Of a stretch of 33,889 nt of DNA, positions 6,948 to 14,967 are shown one piece after another (the first letter of the stretch is position 1; each line of letters starts with the position of its first letter). Under the pieces are notes generated by a model that did no database searches, was not told the origin of the DNA, and saw nothing but the letters and a program-made list of their open reading frames with translations. This DNA is from Kangiella sp. GTDB lineage: Bacteria > Pseudomonadota > Gammaproteobacteria > Enterobacterales > Kangiellaceae. The translations under genes were made by a program, and so were the position numbers. Where the stretch lies: positions 1-33,889 of the forward strand of contig JAPHRL010000222.1 of assembly GCA_026195755.1 (NCBI GenBank). The letters run 5' to 3'.

Positions 6948-7940
6948 CTACCGCTTCGGTAAATAACGCATTGGGTCGACGGGTTTGCCTTTGAAGCGAA
7001 TTTCAAAATGCAGTTTGGGGACATCGCTGTCGGTGTTGCCGACTTCGGCAATTTTCTGGCCAGCTTTGATGATTTCGTTTTCTTTAACCAGCAGGATTCG
7101 GTTGTGGGCGTAGGCGCTGATGAAGTCATTATTATGTTTGACGATAACTAAGTTGCCATAACCACGCAGTCCTCGGCCGGCATACACCACTCGACCTGCG
7201 GCGGAGGCTCGTACTGGGTCGCCTAAATTACCCGCTATATCAATCCCTTTGGAGCTTTTACTCGCTCCAGAAAAACCTTGCAGGATTTGTCCCATGGTTG
7301 GCCACATCCAGTATTTGACTGGTGAGTTAGGTGTATAGGCGATTGGCTCTTTACTACCACCGGTAGTATTTGAGGTGCCTGTCGGTTCCTTCTTGGGTTC
7401 TTTTTTAGGTTCTTGCCGCGCCACTGGTTGCGTTGGCTGAGTGCTTGGCTGGGTTTGATTACCGGCAGGATTTCTGGGAACTTCAGTGACAGGTCTTCTG
7501 GCAACGCTGACTGGTGTACGACGCGAGGCATCGGTAGATTGTTGCGTACCAGGTGGCTCTGTTCCAGCCACCTCATACTCTTCCGCTGGGGTTATATCGC
7601 GGGCTTTCTGTAAATTGATGCGCTGCCCTGCGTGAATGGTGTAGTTACTATCAATATCGTTGGCTTGGGCAAGAATGTTGTAATCAAGGCCGTAACGGAA
7701 GGCGATGGAGTATAGAGTGTCTCCTGGACGCACATGATAGAACTGCTGGCTGTTATCGACTTCGGAAGGCGGGTAGAAGCTATGGAGTTGTGCTTTATAA
7801 TTGTTGGCTTCACGCTCTTCGACTGGCGCCAGACGCTCATTACCACAACCCTGCAACCAGAAGACCACTAACACGATAGCGACGATCCAGAGTGAGCGGA
7901 TGGCCGATCGTTTTAGTATGTCTTTAGTTTCCTGTCGCAT
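6948..7940 (-). CDS. nlpD: NlpD, LysM/LytM lipoprotein activator of amidases
   Basis: 330 residues. A lipoprotein signal ends with lipobox LQGC (Cys32). A LysM domain spans ~67-111 (YHVRPGDTLYSIAFRYG...GQRINL). A Pro/Gln/Lys-rich linker with repeated KKEP runs to ~205, and an M23/LytM domain occupies ~213-330. Two M23 zinc-ligand positions are changed: H in the H.G.D motif is Ser (SKGIDIAG), and the first His of H.H is Lys (PKLHFEIR). It should therefore be a catalytically inactive activator of the cell-separation amidase AmiC, as in E. coli. It follows yqaA with a 50-nt gap. Confidence 0.93.
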   Translation of the reverse strand: MRQETKDILKRSAIRSLWIVAIVLVVFWLQGCGNERLAPVEEREANNYKAQLHSFYPPSEVDNSQQFYHVRPGDTLYSIAFRYGLDYNILAQANDIDSNYTIHAGQRINLQKARDITPAEEYEVAGTEPPGTQQSTDASRRTPVSVARRPVTEVPRNPAGNQTQPSTQPTQPVARQEPKKEPKKEPTGTSNTTGGSKEPIAYTPNSPVKYWMWPTMGQILQGFSGASKSSKGIDIAGNLGDPVRASAAGRVVYAGRGLRGYGNLVIVKHNNDFISAYAHNRILLVKENEIIKAGQKIAEVGNTDSDVPKLHFEIRFKGKPVDPMRYLPKR

Positions 7941-7990
7941 GCCTTAGTTAAAAATCCTTGTTTTTACAATGAGTTATTGATTTTTCTAGC

Positions 7991-8575
7991 TTACACGTAT
8001 TTATAAATAATATAAGCGATGACCGCAAGGATTAAGAAGCCCCAGCCAATCCAATCTACATATTGACGCAACTTATGGCGCATTGGTTCCCCGCCCCACT
8101 TCACTAATCCGCCAATTAAGTAAAATTGCGCCGCTCTAGCTACGATCGAGGCTAACACAAATGGCAAAAAGGCCATACTGAGCGCGCCTGCGGTTAAGGT
8201 GAATATTTTATAGGGAACAGGGGAGAAACCCGCAATCAGTACTACCCAGACGCCAAAATCAGCAAACCAGACAACCGCTCTTTCGTAGGTCTCTAAGTAG
8301 CCAAACTGTTCAATTGCTGGCAACACCCAGGACTCAAAAGCAAAGGCGCCCACCAGATAACCGACAATACCACCTAAAACAGAGGTCACTGTTGCAAGAC
8401 CGGCTAATCTCAAAGCTCGGTGCGGTGTCGATAATGCCATTGGTGCCAACATCGCCGCAGTGGGGATAGGGAAAAAGATGGATTCGATGAAACTGACAAA
8501 GCCTAAAATATAAACGGCGTATTTATGACGAGCCCAACGCATGCAAGCGTCGTACATCTTGGTAAAAATATTCAT
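7991..8575 (-). CDS. yqaA: YqaA family DedA/VTT-domain membrane protein
   Basis: 194 residues with four to five hydrophobic segments and the VTT/SNARE-associated pattern: FVSFIESIFFPIP at ~26-38, GGIVGYLVG at ~68-76, the conserved AGFSPVPYKIFTLTAGAL around ~114-131 and ASIVARAAQFYLIGGLVKWGG near 142-162. It is related to DedA proteins, some of which flip lipid carriers, though the specific role of YqaA is not settled. Its ATG overlaps the pcm stop by 4 nt (ATGA), so the two are translationally coupled. A yqaA-type gene between pcm and nlpD is common outside the enterics. Confidence 0.9.
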   Translation of the reverse strand: MNIFTKMYDACMRWARHKYAVYILGFVSFIESIFFPIPTAAMLAPMALSTPHRALRLAGLATVTSVLGGIVGYLVGAFAFESWVLPAIEQFGYLETYERAVVWFADFGVWVVLIAGFSPVPYKIFTLTAGALSMAFLPFVLASIVARAAQFYLIGGLVKWGGEPMRHKLRQYVDWIGWGFLILAVIAYIIYKYV

Positions 8576-9240
8576 CGCGCAACGCCGCTGACTAATGGAA
8601 CAAACTTAACTTTCTCAATCACGGTTTTCTTGAACTCATCACCCTGACGCTCCACCAGAATCAACTCTTGAGCTGTTTCGGTTTGCCCAACGGGGATAAC
8701 CATACGTCCGCCATCAGCTAGTTGCGCCATCAGCTTTTCAGGAATTGAAGGCGGAGCGGCGGTGACGATGATAGCGTCGAAAGGCGCGTTCTGTTGCCAG
8801 CCGTTAAAACCATCGGCAAAAAGATATTGCACATTGTGAATACCCAGCTGGCCCAGCGTCTTACGAGCCTGCATATGAAGCGCGCGGATACGCTCGACGG
8901 TAAATACGGTTTTGCACAGTTTGGATAAAATAGCCGTTTGATAACCGCAGCCAGTGCCAATTTCGAGAACCTTATTCATCGAGCCGGATTCAAGCAAAGC
9001 CTGAGTCATGCGGGCGACAATATAAGGTTGTGAGATGGTTTGCCCCATACCAATCGGTAAAGCAGTGTCTTCATAGGCGCGGTGGGATAAACCCTCATCA
9101 ATAAACACATGACGGGGCGTGTCTTCTACTGCTTTCAAAACCTGCTGATTGGTAATACCTTCGGCAATCAAACGTTGAACCAAACGGCCACGCGTTCTCG
9201 CTGAAGTCATGCCAATGCCAGAAAAATGAGTTGCGTTCAT
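8572..9240 (-). CDS. pcm: Protein-L-isoaspartate O-methyltransferase
   Basis: 222 residues. It methylates L-isoaspartyl residues of aged proteins using S-adenosylmethionine. Visible motifs are PRHVFIDEG, the substrate loop PIGMGQTISQPYIVARM, SAM motif I VLEIGTGCGYQTAIL (~91-105), FDAIIVTAAPPSIPEKLM and GGRMVIPVG. ATG at 9240 has no clear Shine-Dalgarno; an internal ATG ten codons later is the alternative. It sits between surE (85-nt gap) and yqaA (4-nt overlap), the classic stress-survival gene group. The 85-nt gap has no terminator. Confidence 0.95.
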   Translation of the reverse strand: MNATHFSGIGMTSARTRGRLVQRLIAEGITNQQVLKAVEDTPRHVFIDEGLSHRAYEDTALPIGMGQTISQPYIVARMTQALLESGSMNKVLEIGTGCGYQTAILSKLCKTVFTVERIRALHMQARKTLGQLGIHNVQYLFADGFNGWQQNAPFDAIIVTAAPPSIPEKLMAQLADGGRMVIPVGQTETAQELILVERQGDEFKKTVIEKVKFVPLVSGVAR

Positions 9241-9325
9241 AGTTGTCTGTCTGTTCTATGTTGTTGTTATTACTAAAGTAGTTATAGCTAAATTTGTTAT
9301 AGTACTGCGCCAGCTTTTTAAATGA

Positions 9326-10096
9326 TTATTTGTTAGTGGTAAAAGGAGAATCAAAGGCCTCCAGAAAATCTTCCACTTCATCAAAACTGTTATACGCAGT
9401 CAGATCCACATTGACGGGCGTGATCGAAACGTAGCCATTCTCAACGGCATGAAAATCCGTTCCTTCCCCAATATCTTGCCCGCTCGGTAAGGGGCCAAGC
9501 CAATATACCTGGCGGCCTTTTGGATCCTTGTCCGGAATAATAGTATCAGCACGGTGGCGATTTCCCAAGCGTGTTAGCTTAATTCCTTTTAATTCTTCAT
9601 AAGGAAGGTCAGGAACATTGATATTCAATACTCTATCTTTACCCAGCGGGTGCTCAATAAGCCCTTCAATGATCTCCGCGGCTACTCGCGCAGCGGTATC
9701 GTAATGTTGGCAGTTGTGCCCAACTAAAGACACTGCCACTGCAGTATACCCCAGGGCACGCCCTTCCATCGCTGCCGCAACCGTACCTGAGTAGAGGGTA
9801 TCATCGCCCAGATTAGCCCCGGTATTGATACCAGCAACCACCATATCCGGCGCTGCACCCATCAAGTGATGAGTGCCAAGGTGCACACAGTCGGTAGGCG
9901 TACCAGTTACGGCGAAAAATCCGCGCTCAGTTTGCCAGGCACGAATCGGGTGTTCCAAAGTTAATGAGTTGCTGGCACCGCTTCGATTGCGATCAGGTGC
10001 AACCACGGTTACCTGGGCAATACGTTGCAAATGGTCATATAAGGCATTAATTCCCGGCGCAAAAAAGCCGTCGTCATTACTCAGCAATATTTTCAT
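9326..10096 (-). CDS. surE: 5'/3'-nucleotidase SurE
   Basis: 256 residues. The metal-site start MKILLSNDDGFFAPGI, the phosphate-binding loop region PDRNRSGASNSLTL, the TPTDCVHLG segment and GINTGANLGDDTLYSGTVAAAMEG are all present, so it should be an active divalent-metal nucleoside monophosphate phosphatase. Its start lies inside the last codons of truD (20-nt overlap, different frame), which suggests coupled translation. truD-surE-pcm is the conserved order across gammaproteobacteria. Confidence 0.96.
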   Translation of the reverse strand: MKILLSNDDGFFAPGINALYDHLQRIAQVTVVAPDRNRSGASNSLTLEHPIRAWQTERGFFAVTGTPTDCVHLGTHHLMGAAPDMVVAGINTGANLGDDTLYSGTVAAAMEGRALGYTAVAVSLVGHNCQHYDTAARVAAEIIEGLIEHPLGKDRVLNINVPDLPYEELKGIKLTRLGNRHRADTIIPDKDPKGRQVYWLGPLPSGQDIGEGTDFHAVENGYVSITPVNVDLTAYNSFDEVEDFLEAFDSPFTTNK

Positions 10097-11165
10097 AAGA
10101 TTCTTTGTTGGATGTATCTTGTGTGTGGGTTTTCAATGCAAATAGTTCGCGCAATAAACTGGTGGCAAAGGCTCCTTTGGGCAGACTGAAAGCCAGCTCC
10201 AGAGTATTGTCATTATGCCATTGCAAGATGACATTCTGTGGAAAAACACGAATCGCACGGCGCTCACCATTAAGCCCTTTGCGCTCCAAAGCAGCAATCA
10301 GCTCATGATAAGGCTCTAGAACTGCTGTTTCAAATTCAGCGGCTTTAGCTAACAGCTGTGAACGACCACGTCCCGGCATAGGTGCTGTGGGATGGATGTC
10401 TTTTGCAACAAAGCGCGGCAGCTCCTGCGCCATATCCTGAACCGTAAAACCACTTTCAGAACCATCAAGCTGCACATAGTCGCCATCCAGCAACTCTGTA
10501 AACTTATTGGCTTCGATGCGCTTAGCCAAAACCTGATTAAACAAAAAGGAGCGTACGGCAGAAAATAACAGCCCCTGTAGATTACGATTTTTGAGACGTT
10601 TATTAGCCAACAATAAGTCAGCACCGCGAGTTAAATTGTCGCCATTATGACCGAAACGCTGCTCACCAAAATAATTGGCGAAACCGTGCTCCTGAATCTG
10701 TTCAAGCCTTTGCTCTAGGGCTTGCTTATCATAATCCTGGCTAAAGTTCAGATCACGTAAAGTAATCGCAAAATGATTTTGCTTAACCGCACCAATACGT
10801 AACTTTTTATCATGGCGAGTGGCTTTTAGGACTGTCACTTCGTCATCGTTAAACTCAGACCAATCAATCTCTTTAAGCAATGGCAACTGCACGCTGAACC
10901 ATTGTCTTGCGATGGCAAAGCGATCTTTCTTGCCTGCATAGCCAACATCAGTTGGATGAACCTCAGCAAAGCGACGCAGTTTGTGGCACACAATATCAGT
11001 ATTGATATTGCGCTTTTCGATGAGTAGCAGGTGGTGTGCGCCCTCACCCGAGGGTTCAAAGCGTAAATCTTCATCAACGCAGAAGTCGCTAAGCTGTTGA
11101 CGAAAAGTAGCGGTAGCTAATGGAGTACCGTAGGCTCTTGGCCAATCCTGAACGTGTATCTCCAT
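10077..11165 (-). CDS. truD: tRNA pseudouridine(13) synthase TruD
   Basis: With ATG at 11165 the protein is 362 residues, close to E. coli TruD. A longer frame reaches 11264 but would run into ispF. The start is 1 nt after the ispF stop. The catalytic Asp is in GYAGKKDRFAIARQWFS (Asp81), and the other family signatures are FANYFGEQRFG and the RAIRVFP.N segment near the C-terminus. It makes pseudouridine 13 in tRNA-Glu. It overlaps surE by 20 nt at its 3' end. Confidence 0.95.
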   Translation of the reverse strand: MEIHVQDWPRAYGTPLATATFRQQLSDFCVDEDLRFEPSGEGAHHLLLIEKRNINTDIVCHKLRRFAEVHPTDVGYAGKKDRFAIARQWFSVQLPLLKEIDWSEFNDDEVTVLKATRHDKKLRIGAVKQNHFAITLRDLNFSQDYDKQALEQRLEQIQEHGFANYFGEQRFGHNGDNLTRGADLLLANKRLKNRNLQGLLFSAVRSFLFNQVLAKRIEANKFTELLDGDYVQLDGSESGFTVQDMAQELPRFVAKDIHPTAPMPGRGRSQLLAKAAEFETAVLEPYHELIAALERKGLNGERRAIRVFPQNVILQWHNDNTLELAFSLPKGAFATSLLRELFALKTHTQDTSNKESYENIAE

Positions 11166-11166
11166 C

Positions 11167-11649
11167 TTAATGGTCGATGGATTCAAGCAAGCAAACAGAA
11201 TGCACAGCAATCCCCTCTTTGCGACCAACAAAGCCCAGTTTTTCTGTGGTGGTTGCTTTGACATTAATGCGGTTCAGCTCAGCTTTACAGATATCCGCAA
11301 TGACCTGTTGCATGTCTGGAATTTTAGCGGCCATTTTTGGAGCTTGCGCCACGATAGTGACATCCAGGTTACCTAGGCGATACCCTTCGTCATTCACCTG
11401 CTGCATGACGGCTACTAACAGGCCACGACTATCGGCACCGGCAAATTTTTCGTCAGTGTCAGGAAAATGATGACCAATATCGCCTTTAGTGATAGCGCCC
11501 AATAGCGCATCACAAACCGCGTGCAACACCACATCTCCGTCAGAGTGGGCAAGTAAACCTTGCTCACCGGGAAACTCGACGCCACCTAAAATCAATGGGC
11601 TGTCGCCACCAAATTTATGTACGTCATAACCATGACCAATACGAAACAT
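11167..11649 (-). CDS. ispF: 2-C-methyl-D-erythritol 2,4-cyclodiphosphate synthase
   Basis: 160 residues. It catalyses the ring-forming step of the MEP isoprenoid pathway. Zinc ligands are in RIGHGYDVHKF (Asp9, His11) and LLAHSDGDVVLHAVCDALLGA. Also present are DIGHHFPDTDEKFAGADS and KATTTEKLGFVGRKEGIA. AGGAT precedes the ATG. Its normal partner ispD is about 8 kb away, at 19744-20445, because the his operon lies between them. It starts 34 nt after hisD with no visible terminator, so his-operon read-through is likely; a promoter inside hisD cannot be excluded. Confidence 0.96.
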   Translation of the reverse strand: MFRIGHGYDVHKFGGDSPLILGGVEFPGEQGLLAHSDGDVVLHAVCDALLGAITKGDIGHHFPDTDEKFAGADSRGLLVAVMQQVNDEGYRLGNLDVTIVAQAPKMAAKIPDMQQVIADICKAELNRINVKATTTEKLGFVGRKEGIAVHSVCLLESIDH

Positions 11650-11683
11650 AGAAATCCTAACACTCGCGCTTAAAAACTGATTG

Positions 11684-12901
11684 CTAGGATCTTACCTGCA
11701 TACTGCGTTCATGCCAAACCAATTGCTCCGCTTCAGCCAGCGGGCGACCAATCTCCGCCAATTGGATACGACCTTCATCGCTAATCTGCTGGTAGGATTG
11801 AATATTCATAAAGCTTTGCACGCACAAGCCACTAGAACGATTGGCGCTGCCCATGGTGGGTAATGTGTGATTAGGGCCGGCACAATAATCCCCGAAAGCC
11901 ACTGCGCTGTTCTGTCCAATAAAGAGCGAGCCGTAGTGCTTCAGGCTTTGCGCTGCAATTCGTTCGTCAGCCAGCAACAGGTGTTCAGGCGCGTAGCGAT
12001 TACTAAAACGAATCATGGCTTCACTGTCATTAGCTTGCAGTAAAACTATCTGCTCGCCTTTGAGTAGATTATTCAGTTCATCATTAGCAAAAAGCTGCTG
12101 CTCGATGGATTGCAGAAACGCCACATCATCACTAACCAATACACTTTGCGCCTGTGGATCATGTTCAGCCTGCGCAGCCATATCGGCAATTAGCCATTCC
12201 TGATTAGCATTAGAGTCGGACAGAATTAGTAGCTCACTTGGTCCTGCTGCAACATCAATTTTGATACGACTTTGCAATAATTGCTTTGCCACGTTCACAT
12301 ATTGATTGCCCGGACCCACCACCATCTGTACCGGCAACATGCTCTGATACCCATAGGCCATTGCTGCGACCGCCTGTGCACCGCCAATGTGCCAGAACTC
12401 TGTTGCTCCTGCCAACGATGCAGCCGCTAAAATTGCAGGGTGCACTGATGGCGAACAGGCTATTCGACGTTCACAACCAGCAACCCGCGCTGGAATCAAG
12501 GTCATCAGTGCAGTTGAAATCAGCGGAAAGCGCCCACCCGGAATATAAGCCCCAATCGCTTCAATAGGACTGTACTGAAAGCCAAACACGCCACTTGCTT
12601 CTTCGAACTGTTGGGGTTGCAATGAATCTTGTTGCAACTGACAGAAAGCTTCAATTCGTTGCGCCGACTGTTCAATCGAGTTTAATAGTTGCGGCTCTAG
12701 CTCGTAGTCACGATAAGAACGTAGCTCGATTTTGCGTGGTTGAAAACCATCAAATCGCTTGCTCAGGTTATCAATCGCAAGATCACCGCCAGTCTCAATT
12801 TCCTTTAAAAGCTTAGCTACCTGTTGAAACAATTCCGGCGATTGGGTGAGATTAGGACGCTTCCAGTTAGAAACGCACTCAATGTAAGATTTATCCGCCA
12901 T
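11684..12901 (-). CDS. hisD: Histidinol dehydrogenase
   Basis: 405 residues from ATG 12901, chosen because GGGGG lies just upstream; a GTG at 12931 would add ten atypical residues. It oxidises histidinol to histidine in two NAD-dependent steps. Family motifs are AIGAYIPGGRFPLISTALM, VVGPGNQYVNVAKQ, IDVAAGPSELLIL, ADMAAQAEHDPQAQ (Gln/His zinc region), YAPEHLL and GDYCAGPNHTLPTMGSA. It is slightly shorter than E. coli HisD (434) but has the core. It overlaps hisA/IE by 11 nt. Its place as the last gene of the operon, not second after hisG, is unlike the canonical gammaproteobacterial order. Confidence 0.95.
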   Translation of the reverse strand: MADKSYIECVSNWKRPNLTQSPELFQQVAKLLKEIETGGDLAIDNLSKRFDGFQPRKIELRSYRDYELEPQLLNSIEQSAQRIEAFCQLQQDSLQPQQFEEASGVFGFQYSPIEAIGAYIPGGRFPLISTALMTLIPARVAGCERRIACSPSVHPAILAAASLAGATEFWHIGGAQAVAAMAYGYQSMLPVQMVVGPGNQYVNVAKQLLQSRIKIDVAAGPSELLILSDSNANQEWLIADMAAQAEHDPQAQSVLVSDDVAFLQSIEQQLFANDELNNLLKGEQIVLLQANDSEAMIRFSNRYAPEHLLLADERIAAQSLKHYGSLFIGQNSAVAFGDYCAGPNHTLPTMGSANRSSGLCVQSFMNIQSYQQISDEGRIQLAEIGRPLAEAEQLVWHERSMQVRS

Positions 12902-14129
12902 TTCGTGCCCCCAATTCGTTAATAATATCACTGGCTGCTACCCCTTTTGATTTAGCTCGCGCCAGGGCAAAGAAGATTAAATCTGCCGCCTCCCAACGCA
13001 CTTCATCTTGATCGTGCGCCTCAATTAACTCTTCGCATTCTTCACGCAGTTTCTCCTGTTGTAAATCATCGCTAGCCAAAAGCTTTTGACTAAAGGTTTT
13101 GATTTCCTGAGTTTGCATGCGTTGTTCAAAAATGCGGTCCAAAGTGTCCAGCTCAAAAGAAGCTGATTGCCCAGCGAAACAACTGTAACGCTCAAAGTGA
13201 CAGGCATTACCTGTTTGTCTAACTTTGAATAATAAAGTATCGCCATCGCAGTCATAATCGACATTCACCAATTGTTGTTGATTGCCACTAGTTAACCCTT
13301 TCTCCCATAACTCATTACGCGAACGGCTGAAATAAATTCCTCTCTTCTGCGTAATGGCAGCCTGTAATGACTCTGGTGTTGAGTAAGCCAGCATTAGCAC
13401 ACTGCCGGTATCCACGTCTTGCACAATGGTTGGAATCAAGGGCGCTTTTTCAAAATCAAGACAAGCCATAACTGCCTCATCCAGTTTTAACTTACCCGTG
13501 TAAATTGACATACCTAACTGGCTGTTAGCACCAAGCTTATTGATAAACTGAATGTCATCCAGATCGGTTATACCACCAGCAACGGTTACCGGAATTTTTG
13601 ATTGCTTGATGACCTGTTCTATTCGCTCACGATCAATGCCTTGCATCATGCCTTCTTTTTCCACCTGGGTATAAAGAAACTCTGAACAGTTATCTTGAAG
13701 CTCATCAATCATGGCTGCAACTTTGCTATTTGAAGAGGACTGCCAGCCGTGAGTTACCCAGTCATCACCTTTTGCATCAATGGCAAATATCAGCTGTGAC
13801 TTTGGCAACTTCTTAACAAATTCTTCGCGACAACAAGTCCCTAAAATAATCTTTTTAGCACCACTGGCAAGATAATCTCTGGCAGTATCGTAATCACGAA
13901 TCCCACCACCCACACGACAGGGAAATTTTTTGATTAGTTGCTTGATTAAGGTTTTATTGTCGCCCTTCCCCAAAGCAGCATTTAAATCAATAATGGCGAC
14001 TTCGCCAAACAAAGAAAACTCTTCCAACAATTCGAACAAATTGTCTTTTTCTACAATCTTTCGACTGGCATCACCTTGCTGCAATTGCACAGCTTTGCCA
14101 TCTAATAAATCAATACTTGGAATCAACAT
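12891..14129 (-). CDS. hisA-hisIE: Trifunctional HisA-HisI-HisE fusion (ProFAR isomerase, PRA-CH, PRA-PH)
   Basis: 412 residues, three domains in one chain. HisA spans ~1-222: LIPSIDLLDGKAVQLQQGD with catalytic Asp7, RVGGGIRDYDTA and VTVAGGITDLDD. HisI spans ~228-325: VLMLAYS, IYFSRSRNELWEKGLTSGN, DYDCDGDTLLFKV and ACHFERYSCF with metal ligands. HisE spans ~327-412: EKLREECEELIEAHDQDE then EAADLIFFALAR. It would carry out steps 2, 3 and 4 of the pathway. HisIE is a common fusion; joining it to HisA is not. The second HisA catalytic acid, normally Asp in a DG motif, is Glu159 here (YTQVEKEG). The ATG is 10 nt after hisF with AAGG upstream. There is no stop or frameshift between domains, so the fusion is real in this sequence. 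Confidence 0.92.
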   Translation of the reverse strand: MLIPSIDLLDGKAVQLQQGDASRKIVEKDNLFELLEEFSLFGEVAIIDLNAALGKGDNKTLIKQLIKKFPCRVGGGIRDYDTARDYLASGAKKIILGTCCREEFVKKLPKSQLIFAIDAKGDDWVTHGWQSSSNSKVAAMIDELQDNCSEFLYTQVEKEGMMQGIDRERIEQVIKQSKIPVTVAGGITDLDDIQFINKLGANSQLGMSIYTGKLKLDEAVMACLDFEKAPLIPTIVQDVDTGSVLMLAYSTPESLQAAITQKRGIYFSRSRNELWEKGLTSGNQQQLVNVDYDCDGDTLLFKVRQTGNACHFERYSCFAGQSASFELDTLDRIFEQRMQTQEIKTFSQKLLASDDLQQEKLREECEELIEAHDQDEVRWEAADLIFFALARAKSKGVAASDIINELGARNGG

Positions 14130-14139
14130 AATTTTTACC

Positions 14140-14967
14140 TTAATCTTTTAAGTATTCGTTTCGAACGGCAACACCGTTTCTCAATAATTCGTCTTTCACC
14201 TGACCAACCGTAAATTCGCCACGATGGAAAATGCCTGCTGCTAGTGCTGCATCGCTGCCTGCGAGAAAGGTCTCGGTAAAGTGCTCAGGTTTGCAAGCAC
14301 CACCCGAGGCGATCACTTGAATACCAAGTTGCTCGCTGACTTTGCTCATCAGCTCATTATCAAAACCAAGACCAGTTCCATCTCGATGCATAGCAGTGAG
14401 TAATACTTCCCCTGCACCACGCTGCTCGACTTGTGCAAGCCACTGCATCGCATCTAAATCGGTCGGAGTATTACCACCATTAATAAAGACCTGGTAATCG
14501 CTTAAAGGCTTGTTCTGATCCTGCTTTTGACTCTGACCTTGATTCAAGTCCACAGCCACCACCACACACTGCGAACCAAAACCCTTAGCAATCTGGTCAA
14601 TCAAATCAGGGTGCTTAACTGCAGCACTATTGAGCGCTACTTTGTCAGCACCGGCATTTAAGAACTGCGCCACATCAGCATAAGTATTCAATCCACCGCC
14701 GACAGTAAATGGAATCGATAAATTTTCTGCCACACGAGTTACAACTTCTAAAGCATTAGCTCGCTGTTCAAGTGTCGCCTTAATATCAAGGAAAACAATC
14801 TCATCAGCTCCCTGTTCCTGGTAACGAACTGCCAACTCAACTGGGTCACCCATATCTTTCAGGCCTTTAAAATTAATTCCTTTAACCACCCGACCATGTG
14901 CCACATCAAGACAAACAATCACCCGGGACTTAAGCCCTTGTTCAATACTGTTTATTAACTCAGACAT
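14140..14967 (-). CDS. hisF: Imidazole glycerol phosphate synthase cyclase subunit
   Basis: 275 residues, longer than the usual ~257. The barrel landmarks are RVIVCLDVAHGRVVKGINF (catalytic Asp in CLDV), FTVGGGLNTYADV, ALNSAAV, LTAMHRDGTGLGFD (second catalytic Asp in RDG) and VIASGGACKPEH. Departures from typical HisF include a Gln/Lys-rich insert in AVDLNQGQSQKQDQ and NGGNTPTDLDAM where GGRK..G is common. With HisH it turns PRFAR into IGP and AICAR. It overlaps hisH by 13 nt, consistent with stoichiometric, coupled synthesis. Confidence 0.93.
   Translation of the reverse strand: MSELINSIEQGLKSRVIVCLDVAHGRVVKGINFKGLKDMGDPVELAVRYQEQGADEIVFLDIKATLEQRANALEVVTRVAENLSIPFTVGGGLNTYADVAQFLNAGADKVALNSAAVKHPDLIDQIAKGFGSQCVVVAVDLNQGQSQKQDQNKPLSDYQVFINGGNTPTDLDAMQWLAQVEQRGAGEVLLTAMHRDGTGLGFDNELMSKVSEQLGIQVIASGGACKPEHFTETFLAGSDAALAAGIFHRGEFTVGQVKDELLRNGVAVRNEYLKD

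Noticed and set aside
11166..11264. 33-residue N-terminal extension of TruD
   Set aside because: It lies within ispF, and ATG 11165 gives the normal TruD start.
12902..12931. GTG start ten codons upstream for HisD
   Set aside because: The extra residues do not fit HisD, and ATG 12901 has a G-rich ribosome-binding site just before it.
13430..13470. HisA-HisI junction as a sequencing frameshift artefact
   Set aside because: The frame runs through continuously with protein-like linker sequence on both sides and no stop nearby, so a true fusion is the better reading.
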